A DNA stretch of 42,022 nt from Streptomyces purpureus (GTDB taxonomy: Bacteria > Actinomycetota > Actinomycetes > Streptomycetales > Streptomycetaceae): assembly GCF_014648195.1 (NCBI RefSeq), contig NZ_BMQQ01000042.1, forward strand, positions 3,311-45,332, read 5' to 3'. Below the pieces are notes generated by a model. It was not told the origin of the DNA. It did no database searches and worked only from the letters and a program-made list of their open reading frames with translations. Shown here piece by piece: positions 1-6,758 of the stretch. The position numbers and the translations under genes were made by a program. Positions within the stretch are counted from its first letter, which is position 1; every line of letters starts with the position of its first letter.

Positions 1-1141
1 TGGTGACACCGCCGATGGAGTCTCCGCCCTTACGGACCTCGACGTAGCTGGCCGGGTTGGCGATGACGATGGTCAGCGCGGTCATCGTGCAGATGACGAC
101 CGTGTCGATGAACGGCTCCAGCAGGGCGACCAGGCCCTCGCTGGCGGGGTGCTTGGTCTTGACCGCGGAGTGGGCGATCGGCGCGGAGCCGAGGCCGGCC
201 TCGTTGGAGAACGCGGCCCGCTTGAAGCCGATGATCAGCGCGCCGAGGACACCGCCGACGACACCCTGCGGGTTGAACGCGCCCTCGATGATCGTGGCGA
301 TCGCGGCCGGGACGGCGGTGACGTGCACCAGGATCACGACCAGGCAGGCCGCGATGTAGATGCCGGCCATGGCGGGCACGAGCTTGCTGGTGACGTTGGC
401 GATGGAGCGGATGCCGCCGAGCAGCACGATGCCGACGAGCGCGGCGATGAGGATGCCGAAGAAGACCGCGCCGGCGGAGGAGCCCATCAGGCCGTCCTCG
501 CCGCCGGTGACGGAGACCAGCTGCGCGTAGGACTGGTTGACCTGGAAGAGGTTGCCGCCGAAGAGACCGAAGAACAGCACGAAGACCGAGGCCAGGATCG
601 CCAGGACCTTGCCGAGGGTCTTGCCGTTCTTGCCGAAGCGCTCGGCCAGGCCCTTGGGCAGGTAGTGCATGGGGCCGCCGGAGACGGTGCCGTCGGCGTG
701 CACCTCGCGGTACTTCACACCGAGGGTGACCTCGACGAACTTGGTGGCCATGCCCAGCAGGCCGCACAGGATCATCCAGAACGTGGCGCCGGGGCCACCG
801 ATGGAGACGGCGACCGCCACACCGGCGATGTTGCCCAGACCCACCGTGCCGGAGACGGCGGCGGTCAGCGCCTGGAAGTGGTTGACCTCGCCGGTCGACC
901 CCTTCTCGTCGTACTTGCCCCGCACCACGTTCACGGCGAGCTTGAACTTGCGCAGCTGCACGAAGCCGAACCAGCCGGTGAAGACCAGACCGGCGACGAC
1001 GAGCCAGGCCACGATGAGGGGAAGCTCCGTACCCCCGACGGGAACGGAGTAGAAGACGACCTCGCCCAGCCATTTGGCTATGGGTTCGAAGAAACCGCTG
1101 ACGGCTTCGTCGACGGACGTGGTGATGGAGTCGAGTGACAC
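1..1141 (-). CDS. Alanine/glycine:cation symporter (AGCS family), 3' end beyond window
   Basis: Na+- or H+-coupled amino-acid (alanine/glycine) importer of the cytoplasmic membrane. The protein reads from GTG at 1141 (first residues VSLDSITTSVDEAV) and runs off the left edge, so about 380 residues are visible. Family signatures are clear: an N-terminal hydrophobic segment ending in WFGFVQLRKFKLA, then GEVNHFQALTAAVSGTVGLGN, GGPGATFWMILCGLLGMATK, and late in the visible part GFKRAAFSNEAGLGSAPIAH, which is diagnostic for AGCS carriers. Several long hydrophobic helices lie between them. The start is fixed by GAGGTAG 6 nt upstream of GTG. A long leader (about 240 nt) separates the gene from a Crp-like palindrome at 1377-1392. 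Family assignment is secure; the exact substrate is not. Confidence 0.93.
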   Translation of the reverse strand, partial: MSLDSITTSVDEAVSGFFEPIAKWLGEVVFYSVPVGGTELPLIVAWLVVAGLVFTGWFGFVQLRKFKLAVNVVRGKYDEKGSTGEVNHFQALTAAVSGTVGLGNIAGVAVAVSIGGPGATFWMILCGLLGMATKFVEVTLGVKYREVHADGTVSGGPMHYLPKGLAERFGKNGKTLGKVLAILASVFVLFFGLFGGNLFQVNQSYAQLVSVTGGEDGLMGSSAGAVFFGILIAALVGIVLLGGIRSIANVTSKLVPAMAGIYIAACLVVILVHVTAVPAAIATIIEGAFNPQGVVGGVLGALIIGFKRAAFSNEAGLGSAPIAHSAVKTKHPASEGLVALLEPFIDTVVICTMTALTIVIANPASYVEVRKGGDSIGGVT

Positions 1142-1376
1142 TGTGGCTACCTCGATGGCGCAGGACCGTGGCACGGGAGGAGTGCCGGCGGTTGATGTGC
1201 GGTCTTAGAGCGAACGCCGTTGTCCGATCGGCGACCCTGGGCGAACGTGTCCCGCGGACTCGGAACGTGATCACCCTGGTCGTGCGGCCGGTGCGTGCCG
1301 GCGGCTCCACGCGGCGGCGAGGGGTGGTGCCACCTGCGGAGTTGCGCAGTTCTACCACGGTCTTTACGGAACCTTT

Positions 1377-1392
1377 AGTGATGTAGATCACA
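1377..1392 (-). promoter_or_regulatory. Crp/FNR-like palindrome (candidate operator)
   Basis: The plus strand reads AGTGATGTAGATCACA, on the minus strand TGTGATCTACATCACT. The two half-sites TGTGA and TCACT are inverted around 6 nt, one base short of the classical CRP palindrome. It lies about 236 nt upstream of the symporter start and about 190 nt upstream of the methyltransferase start, so it could serve either. No other gene lies here. Use as a Crp site is inference. Confidence 0.45.
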
Positions 1393-1565
1393 TAACCATC
1401 AGTAATCTTCGAAAAGCCCAGCTATCGAAACCGGACCGTTATTCAGAGACATAGATCCGTTCATCGGACACATATGTCTCAGTGCGTGGGCGCCGTGAGA
1501 AGAATCCGCCCGCGCGGGAGCGGGCGGCCCGGCCACGCGCCCTGTCCCGCGGCCCGGGCGTGCGC

Positions 1566-1571
1566 CATAGT
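1566..1571 (+). promoter_or_regulatory. Leaderless -10 box of the methyltransferase gene
   Basis: CATAGT lies 7 nt before ATG 1579, and no ribosome-binding site precedes the ATG. This is the spacing expected when transcription starts at the A of the start codon. Confidence 0.45.
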
Positions 1572-1578
1572 TCGGGCC

Positions 1579-2328
1579 ATGGCGTACGGCATCCCCGCCC
1601 CCGCACGGGCTCTCGCCTTCGACCTCGCCGCGCGCGCGTACGCCGCGCACCGGCCGCACTACCCCGCGGCGGTCTTCGCCACCGTGGAGGCCTTCAGCGG
1701 GCAGCCACTGGCCGGAGCCAGGGTCGCCGACGTCGGCACCGGCACCGGAATCGCCGCCCGCGCCCTGCGCGAGCGCGGGGCCCGCGTGGTGGGCGTGGAG
1801 CCCGGCGCCGGGATGGCGGCGCAGTTCCGGCGCGACCTGCCCGGAGTCCCGCTCGTGCGCGGCGACGGCAACCGGCTGCCGCTGGCCGCCGGCTCGCTCG
1901 ACCTCGTCACCTACGCCCAGTCCTGGCACTGGGCGGACCCCGCACAGGCCCTCCCCTCCGCCCTGCGGGCCCTGCGCCCCGAAGGCGCCCTGGCGTTGTG
2001 GTGGAACGACCCGGACCCCTCCGTGCGCTGGGTGGCCGAACAGGAAGCACGGATCGACAAGCGCCTGGGCCCCGGCTGCTACATCTCCAACGTGGACACC
2101 CCGGCCGCACTGCCCTGGCGAACCCGCACGCTGCGCTGGTCACGCCGCATCTCCATCGACGGCCACCTCGCCAAGCTCGCCACGCATTCAGCCCTCATCC
2201 TGCTCGGCGAACACGAGGCCTCGGCCTTCCTCGCGGCCGAGCGCCGGCACCTGGCGCGGCACTTCCCCGGCGGGGAGCTGGACGAGCCGTACGTGACGAC
2301 GGTGGCGGTGGCCCTCCGCCCCGCCTAG
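1579..2328 (+). CDS. Class I SAM-dependent methyltransferase
   Basis: Cytosolic methyltransferase of the Methyltransf_11/UbiE-like type, 249 aa. The SAM-binding motif I is DVGTGTG at residues 51-57, followed by VVGVEPGAGM (motif II acidic residue at the end of strand 2) and GDGNRLPLAAGSLDLVTYAQ (motifs III/IV). The SWHWADP segment after it is common in small actinobacterial members of this family. ATG 1579 was chosen over an upstream in-frame start at 1474 because homology-like sequence starts here and a CATAGT -10 box sits 7 nt before it. The substrate cannot be told from sequence, and no biosynthetic neighbours help. Length is normal for the family. Confidence 0.88.
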   Translation: MAYGIPAPARALAFDLAARAYAAHRPHYPAAVFATVEAFSGQPLAGARVADVGTGTGIAARALRERGARVVGVEPGAGMAAQFRRDLPGVPLVRGDGNRLPLAAGSLDLVTYAQSWHWADPAQALPSALRALRPEGALALWWNDPDPSVRWVAEQEARIDKRLGPGCYISNVDTPAALPWRTRTLRWSRRISIDGHLAKLATHSALILLGEHEASAFLAAERRHLARHFPGGELDEPYVTTVAVALRPA

Positions 2329-2371
2329 CCGACCGCGGACGGACCTGCCGCGGCCGTTCTGGCCCCGGGGG

Positions 2372-2758
2372 TCAGTACGTCACGGTGATGCGCCGTGCCG
2401 GCCCGTCGACCCGGACCAGGCACCCGTAGGGGATGACCAGCTGGGGATCGGTGTGCCCGAGGTCGACGTCGAAGACCGCCATGGTCCGCGGGGCGTAGGC
2501 CGCCAGCGCCCGCAGCACCGCCTCACGCTGCTCGGTGACGTAAACCGCTTTGGCCTCGGGGCCGAGAGGCTGCTCGAAGGACCAGGCCTTGGCGCGGCCC
2601 ACCAGCACGGCGGGAAAGCGGGCCGGCAGGCCCCGCTCGCCGGTCCGCTCGGGCTGGTGCCAGATCCAGCCGCCGGCGGGCTGCGAGTCCGGTTCCGCCT
2701 CGAAGGTGGCCGGGTCCGCCCAGTCGCGGTCGGTGTCTAGGGTTGAGTCCCTCGACAA
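2372..2758 (-). pseudogene. C-terminal remnant of S66 (LD-carboxypeptidase/MccF-like) peptidase
   Basis: A 128-codon frame whose second half looks like the end of an S66-family serine peptidase: GERGLPARFPAVLVGRAKAW, then TEQREAVLRALAAYAPRTMA and VDLGHTDPQLVIPYG. In the MccF branch of S66 the His of the GHT/GHS motif is the catalytic histidine; the nucleophilic Ser and the rest of the roughly 300-aa enzyme are absent. The only available start is TTG 2758, overlapping the leader of the divergent gene at 2776. I read it as a decayed 3' fragment. The assignment rests on recall of the C-terminal motif, not on a search. Confidence 0.6.
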
Positions 2759-2775
2759 CTCCGGGGGAGTACGCC

Positions 2776-3252
2776 GTGGAGATCACCGTCCAGTGGATAC
2801 GGACGTCGTGGACGAAGGAGTCCCGGGGAGGGCAGGCCGCCTCGCGCAGGAACGCGGCCCCGGTCGGCTTCGTTCTTCCGCCCGCCGAGACCCCCGCCTC
2901 CGCACACGTGATCCGCCTGCGCGAGCGTGACGGCTTCGCGCCCTACGACACCCAGGAAGACCGCGGCACGGTCGATGTCCAGCTCCGGGAAGCCGACGGA
3001 CGACTGAGGGTCTTTCCCCGGGTCCAGCCCTTGTTCGCCCTGCCGCCCCGGCCGCGACGGCCCCCGGCGGTGCGACTCGCCCCCGGCCAGTGGGTGCGCT
3101 GGCAGCTCAACTACCGCTTCAGCAGCGCCATGGGGATCCGGGGCTGGTCGTACTGGCTGGATACGTTCAACATCGCCTACGGCCCGGTGAAGGCCGATGT
3201 GTTCCTGTCCACGCCCACCGTGTTCATCGACGAACAAGGACCGCTCCGCTAG
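2776..3252 (+). CDS. Hypothetical protein, 158 aa
   Basis: Not recognised. The product starts VEITVQWIRTSWTKESRGG and has good GC-rich codon use throughout. Charged and proline-rich segments (ETPASAHVIRLRERDGFAPY; PPRPRRPPAVRLAPGQWVRW) are followed by an aromatic stretch (IRGWSYWLDTFNIAYGP). No signal peptide or membrane helix. GTG 2776 was chosen because GGGGGAG lies just upstream and TAGGGT (about 2738-2743) is a plausible -10 box; an in-frame TTG at 2743 is less likely. The repeated basic and aromatic residues suggest a soluble beta-rich protein, but no function is proposed. It converges on the FMN reductase gene at 3339. Confidence 0.7.
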   Translation: MEITVQWIRTSWTKESRGGQAASRRNAAPVGFVLPPAETPASAHVIRLRERDGFAPYDTQEDRGTVDVQLREADGRLRVFPRVQPLFALPPRPRRPPAVRLAPGQWVRWQLNYRFSSAMGIRGWSYWLDTFNIAYGPVKADVFLSTPTVFIDEQGPLR

Positions 3253-3317
3253 CCCTGCCCTGAACGTCGACCACGGTCCCCGGTCACGAGGACACAACCT
3301 GCCTCCCCGGCTTCGCC

Positions 3318-3337
3318 CCCCGCCTCGAAAAGCGGGG
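3318..3337. terminator. Short hairpin between convergent genes
   Basis: CCCCGC and GCGGGG are inverted around an 8-nt A-rich loop, between the convergent stop codons at 3252 and 3339. It could end transcription from either side, but the stem is only 6 bp, so confidence is modest. Confidence 0.4.
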
Positions 3338-3338
3338 C

Positions 3339-3944
3339 CTACCGGCCCGCCCCGTACGGACGGTCCCGGCGCGCGTCACGCAGCACGGACCCCCACCACA
3401 CCAGCTGGTCGAGCATGACCTTGGCCGCGCCTTCGGGCTCCTCCGGCTGCAGCAGCGTGCCGTCGGGGGAGAAGAGAAGGTAGTAGCGGGGGAAGGAGAC
3501 GTAGTCCCGGACGGTGTGGGCGTGCAGCTCGTTGAAGACCTGCCGCAGCTGCTCGATCGCCAGCAGGCCGCCGCTGGCCCCGCTGTAGCCGACGAAGCCG
3601 ACCGGCTTGGCCTGCCACTCCGTGTAGTGCCAGTCGATGGCGGCCTTCAGCGAGGCCGGGAAGCTGCGGTTGTAGTCGGGCGTCACGACCACGACCGCGT
3701 CGGCCGCCTTCAGCCGCCGGGTCAGCTCGCCCATCCCCGAAGGACGCGCCAACTCCGGCTCCATCGCGGGCGGCACGGCAGGCAGTTCGAGCGGGAGGTC
3801 GACATCCGCCAGGTCGATCACGTCGACCGCGAACTCACCGTGCCGCTCGGCCTGCGCGGCGAACCAGTTCGCCACCACAGGCCCGAAACGCCCTTCCCGG
3901 ACACTGCCGACGATCACGGCGAGATTCAGTCGCTCACTGGACAT
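3339..3944 (-). CDS. NAD(P)H-dependent FMN reductase
   Basis: Flavodoxin-fold reductase of the FMN_red family, 201 aa, cytosolic, reducing FMN or quinone-like substrates with NAD(P)H. Residues 8-20 (LAVIVGSVREGRFG) form the phosphate-binding loop (GSxRxxR type). TPDYNRSFPASLKAAIDWHY is the typical second flavin/active-site segment, and VGFVGYSGASGGLLAIEQLR the third. ATG 3944 is preceded by GAGGAG with 8 nt spacing; longer in-frame extensions upstream overlap the divergent gene and look like noise. It is divergent from an MmyB-type regulator (4102-4950), a recurrent arrangement in Streptomyces in which the regulator controls the neighbouring oxidoreductase. Confidence 0.92.
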   Translation of the reverse strand: MSSERLNLAVIVGSVREGRFGPVVANWFAAQAERHGEFAVDVIDLADVDLPLELPAVPPAMEPELARPSGMGELTRRLKAADAVVVVTPDYNRSFPASLKAAIDWHYTEWQAKPVGFVGYSGASGGLLAIEQLRQVFNELHAHTVRDYVSFPRYYLLFSPDGTLLQPEEPEGAAKVMLDQLVWWGSVLRDARRDRPYGAGR

Positions 3945-4088
3945 GGTGGTACTCCTCGAAAACGGTGACGGACCGGCGGCCCCCGCTCGGGGGGCCGTGC
4001 ATCCCAACCTGTCAGCCACGCACGCCCGCAGGGAGGCCGCGCGGAGAGTGGTAGTGGCAGGGCCACGATCCGCCTCTGCGGCGGGTGT

Positions 4089-4094
4089 TACGTT
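4089..4094 (+). promoter_or_regulatory. Leaderless -10 box of the MmyB-type regulator
   Basis: TACGTT lies 7 nt before GTG 4102 with no Shine-Dalgarno sequence in between, supporting a leaderless message and the choice of GTG 4102. Confidence 0.5.
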
Positions 4095-4101
4095 CGGGCA
4101 G

Positions 4102-4950
4102 GTGAGCGACAACGAGTTGGGACTCTTCCTGCGCCTGCGGCGCGAGGCCGTCACACCGGCCGAGGTGGGGCTGCCCGCCGGCCCGCGCCGCCGCACCCCC
4201 GGCCTGCGGCGCTCCGAACTGGCCACGCTCGCCGGCGTCAGCGTCGAATACGTCACCAGGCTCGAGCAGGGACGCGACCGCCGGCCCTCGCCGCAGGTGC
4301 TGACCGCCCTGGCGGACGCGCTACGGCTCACCACCGCCGAACGCGTCCACCTCCACCGCCTGTCCAAGGGCGCCACCCCCGGCTTCAGCTGTACGGGCGA
4401 GGCCGGCCCGAACAGGCACGTGCGGCCCACCGTGCACGCGCTGCTCGACCGGCTGGAGCCGACACCCGCGCTGGTGGTCAACCGGCTGGGCGAGATCCTG
4501 GCCTGCACCGACAGCTACCGGCGCCTGGCCGAGCCGATCGGCCTCCTGGACGGCACCCGGCCCAGCCTCGCCCGCTTCGCCTTCACCGACCCCCGGGCCC
4601 GTACCGCCTACCCCGACTGGAACCGCGTCGCCGACGAACTGGTCGCAGCCCTCAAACAGGGCTCGGGACAGTCCCAGGCCCATGTCGCGGCCCTGATGGA
4701 GGAACTGACCCTCTCCTGCGGGGCCGAGTTCACCGGACGGCTCGCCACCCTGACGGGCCTGCCGAAGCCGACGGGAATCCTGCGGCTGGTCCACCCGCAC
4801 ACCGGTGAACTGCGCCTGACGTACGAGACCCTCGACCTGCCGGCCGACGACGACCAGCAGCTCATCGCCTACCTCCCGGCCGACGCCGAAACCTCGGCAG
4901 CGCTGGACCAGCTCACCCACCGCCGCCCCGGGGCCCTGCGCGCGATCTGA
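4102..4950 (+). CDS. XRE-family regulator with MmyB-like ligand-binding domain
   Basis: Transcription factor, 282 aa. An N-terminal XRE helix-turn-helix covers about residues 5-80: LGLFLRLRREAVTPAEVGL, the proline-rich PAGPRRRTPGLRRSELATLA typical of this clade, then GVSVEYVTRLEQGRDRRPSP. The C-terminal MmyB-like PAS-type domain (about 110-275) contains ALVVNRLGEILACTDSYRRL and later RLVHPHTGELRLTYETLDLP. Family members bind fatty-acid-like ligands and usually regulate an adjacent oxidoreductase or SDR gene; the divergent FMN reductase at 3339-3944 fits. GTG 4102 has a leaderless -10 box. An upstream in-frame start at 3943 would overlap the reductase gene and is rejected. Confidence 0.93.
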   Translation: MSDNELGLFLRLRREAVTPAEVGLPAGPRRRTPGLRRSELATLAGVSVEYVTRLEQGRDRRPSPQVLTALADALRLTTAERVHLHRLSKGATPGFSCTGEAGPNRHVRPTVHALLDRLEPTPALVVNRLGEILACTDSYRRLAEPIGLLDGTRPSLARFAFTDPRARTAYPDWNRVADELVAALKQGSGQSQAHVAALMEELTLSCGAEFTGRLATLTGLPKPTGILRLVHPHTGELRLTYETLDLPADDDQQLIAYLPADAETSAALDQLTHRRPGALRAI

Positions 4951-4985
4951 GCCATGGGCCGGCCGGGGCCGGCCGTGCACAGCGA

Positions 4986-5027
4986 CGAGTCCCCCGCTCC
5001 ACCGTCGTACGGGGAGCGGGGGACTCG
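4986..5027. terminator. Strong bidirectional terminator hairpin
   Basis: Perfect 15-bp inverted repeat, arms 4986-5000 and 5013-5027 (CGAGTCCCCCGCTCC and its complement), with a 12-nt loop. It lies between the convergent ends of the regulator (4950) and the small secreted protein (5065). There is no U-tract, as usual in Streptomyces. Confidence 0.85.
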
Positions 5028-5064
5028 CGCGCGCGGGCCCGTGCCCGAGGACCAGGGCCTGGTG

Positions 5065-5370
5065 TCAGTTACGGCCCTGGGTGTCCTGGGCGACGATGAA
5101 GTACCGGCCGCAGTCGCCGCCGAACGCCCACGTGCCACGGCCGACCCACTTGCCGTAGACGGTCTTGCCGTTGCTGCAGTCGGTCACCGCACGGGCCTGA
5201 CCGCTGCGGACGGTGCAGCTCGCCGTCCACTTGTTGACCTTCGACTTCCAGTTGGTGCAGCTGTAGTTGCCGCCGGCGGCCGAGGCCGGGGCGGCCACGG
5301 TCATGCCTCCGGCGAGGAACGACGCGGTGGCTATGGCCACGGCGGCGCGGCGCAGCATGGTGTGCTTCAA
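5065..5370 (-). CDS. Small secreted protein with four cysteines
   Basis: 101 aa. Sec signal peptide: KHTMLRRAAVAIATASFLAG followed by GMTVAAPASAAGG, with cleavage likely after ASA. The mature part is about 68 residues with four cysteines in SCTNWK, SCTVRSG, DCSNGK and GDCGRYF, probably two disulfides, plus several Trp, Lys and Gly. It resembles small exported Streptomyces proteins of unknown role; a protease-inhibitor or toxin-like role would be guesswork. TTG 5370 was chosen because GGGGGAG is 5 nt upstream; ATG 5358 is too far from it (17 nt). The frame is open further upstream through a perfect inverted repeat at 5415-5441, probably not translated. Confidence 0.78.
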   Translation of the reverse strand: MKHTMLRRAAVAIATASFLAGGMTVAAPASAAGGNYSCTNWKSKVNKWTASCTVRSGQARAVTDCSNGKTVYGKWVGRGTWAFGGDCGRYFIVAQDTQGRN

Positions 5371-5414
5371 GGTTTCTCCCCCTTGAAATGCCCTGACGGG
5401 CGGACGTGCATGGG

Positions 5415-5441
5415 TCATGAACACCCCGAGAGTGTTCATGA
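5415..5441 (-). promoter_or_regulatory. Perfect 10-bp inverted repeat before the secreted-protein gene
   Basis: TCATGAACAC and GTGTTCATGA are separated by 7 nt, 44 bp upstream of TTG 5370, in an AT-richer patch (ATGATCATTTTACG on one side). Position and symmetry suggest an operator for a dimeric repressor or activator. An RNA hairpin in the leader is the alternative. Confidence 0.5.
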
Positions 5442-5580
5442 TCATTTTACGTCGCCGCGCTCTCGCCCTCACGCACCCCCCAAGGCACCTCCGCGACTAC
5501 GCCCCGAAGCCACCGATACCCCAGGGCGGCCGGCCCGGCGGTCGGCGCATGAGACGGCCGTGAGGGGAGACCCGCCCCCT
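5442..5580. other. Intergenic region between divergent genes
   Basis: Holds the putative promoters of the secreted-protein gene (left) and of the YihY-like gene (right). Apart from the inverted repeat at 5415-5441 I see no conserved element. Confidence 0.5.
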
Positions 5581-6621
5581 GTGACACGCACACCGAAACC
5601 ACAGCCCGGTGACCGCGAGCCCCTTGCCTCCGGCCGGGACGACCACGCGGGCCCGGACGAGCAGGTGCGGGAACGGGCGCCCGACCAGCTCTCGGAGCTG
5701 CCCAAACGGTCATGGATGGCCGTGCTGCGCGGCACCCTGAAGGAGTTCAAGGACGACGAGCTGGCCGACCGGGCCGCGGGACTGACCCACTACGGCGTCC
5801 TGGCTCTCTTCCCCGCCCTGCTGGTACTGGTCTCCCTCCTGGGGGTCGCCGGCGAGTCGGCGACCCGGCAGGTGCTGGACAACCTCCAGAAGCTGACCCC
5901 GGGCCCGGCCCGCGACGTGGTGACAGGCGCGGTCCAGCAGCTCCAGAACAACGCCGGCATCGGCTCCCTCCTCGCCGTCGCCGGCCTCGCCGTCGCGATC
6001 TGGTCCGCCTCCGGCTACGTCGCCGCGTTCATCCGCGCCTCCAACGCCGTCTACGACATGCCGGAAGGACGTCCGGTGTGGAAACTGCTGCCGCTGCGGC
6101 TGGGCCTGACGGTCACACTGATGATCCTTGCCGTCGTCAGCGCCCTGATCGTGGTCTTCACCGGCGGCCTGGCCCGTCAGACCGGCTCCGCCCTCGGTCT
6201 CGGTGACACGGCGATGACGGTGTGGTCGATCGCGAAGTGGCCGGTCCTGGTCCTGCTCGTCACACTCATGATCGCGATCCTGTACTGGGCCGCGCCCAAC
6301 GCCAGGGGCCGCGGCTTCAGGTGGGTCACACCGGGAAGTGTCCTGGCCCTGGTGATCTGGATGATCGCCTCGGCCGGCTTCGCGCTCTACGTGGCGAACT
6401 TCGCCTCGTACAACAAGACGTACGGCACCCTCGCCGCGGTGATCATCTTCCTGGTGTGGCTGTGGATCACCAACCTCGCCATCCTCCTGGGCCTGGAATT
6501 CGACGCCGAGCTGGTCCGCCAGCGCGCCATCGCGGGCGGCCACCCGGAGGACGAGGAGCCCTACGTCGAACCCCGGGACACCACCAAGTGGACCGAGGAG
6601 GACCGTCGCCGCCTCGACTGA
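5581..6621 (+). CDS. YihY/virulence factor BrkB family membrane protein
   Basis: 346-aa polytopic membrane protein of the YihY family, once called ribonuclease BN but not a nuclease. A hydrophilic N-terminus of about 45 aa precedes the conserved start KEFKDDELADRAAGLTHYGV, followed by LFPALLVLVSLLGVAGESA. Later motifs are ASGYVAAFIRASNAVYDMPE, the proline-containing WAAPNARGRGFRWVTPGSVL and YGTLAAVIIFLVWLWITNLA. About six membrane helices are visible. The C-terminus is acidic and cytosolic. Substrate is unknown; transport or envelope roles have been proposed. GTG 5581 was chosen after GAGGGGA; a much longer upstream frame is noise. Confidence 0.92.
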   Translation: MTRTPKPQPGDREPLASGRDDHAGPDEQVRERAPDQLSELPKRSWMAVLRGTLKEFKDDELADRAAGLTHYGVLALFPALLVLVSLLGVAGESATRQVLDNLQKLTPGPARDVVTGAVQQLQNNAGIGSLLAVAGLAVAIWSASGYVAAFIRASNAVYDMPEGRPVWKLLPLRLGLTVTLMILAVVSALIVVFTGGLARQTGSALGLGDTAMTVWSIAKWPVLVLLVTLMIAILYWAAPNARGRGFRWVTPGSVLALVIWMIASAGFALYVANFASYNKTYGTLAAVIIFLVWLWITNLAILLGLEFDAELVRQRAIAGGHPEDEEPYVEPRDTTKWTEEDRRRLD

Positions 6622-6692
6622 GACGCCCGCGTCCCGAATCTGCCCTGCCCTCCCCGCCGCTCTCTCCTGTGGCGCGCATCACATCCGCCCCA

Positions 6693-6720
6693 TGTCACGT
6701 CCAGGCCGCCTGCTCCCATC
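6693..6720 (+). promoter_or_regulatory. Candidate ECF41-type promoter
   Basis: TGTCACG at 6693-6699, then 17 nt, then CATC at 6717-6720, about 38 nt before the oxidoreductase start. ECF41 sigma factors recognise TGTCACA about 16 nt before CGTC, so this matches 6/7 and 3/4 with one extra spacer base. It would make the oxidoreductase/ECF41 operon autoregulated. The pattern is short and a chance match is possible. Confidence 0.4.
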
Positions 6721-6758
6721 TGGTGGGTGTCAGCAAGCGAGCCGAGGAGGACGGAACG

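Larger units (their letters stand above)
1142..1578. other. Divergent intergenic region, 437 bp
   Basis: Contains the leader of the symporter gene (minus strand), the Crp-like palindrome at 1377-1392 and a locally AT-rich stretch at about 1375-1480, which is likely promoter DNA. I looked for a glycine riboswitch, known before some AGCS genes, and saw no convincing paired tandem aptamer. No coding frame with Streptomyces-like codon use was found. Confidence 0.6.

Noticed and set aside
30..1391. A 453-codon open frame on the minus strand over the symporter
   Set aside because: It is Arg/Gly-rich shadow sequence; another minus-strand frame gives a clear AGCS carrier with membrane helices.
1142..1400. 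Glycine riboswitch before the AGCS gene
   Set aside because: Looked for because it is known upstream of some AGCS genes; the tandem aptamer core could not be found.
3943..4101. N-terminal extension of the MmyB-like regulator from GTG 3943
   Set aside because: It would overlap the divergent reductase start; the leaderless -10 box supports GTG 4102.
4954..5580. N-terminal extension of the YihY-like protein
   Set aside because: It crosses the terminator hairpin and the secreted-protein gene in antisense; no homology-like sequence before 5581.
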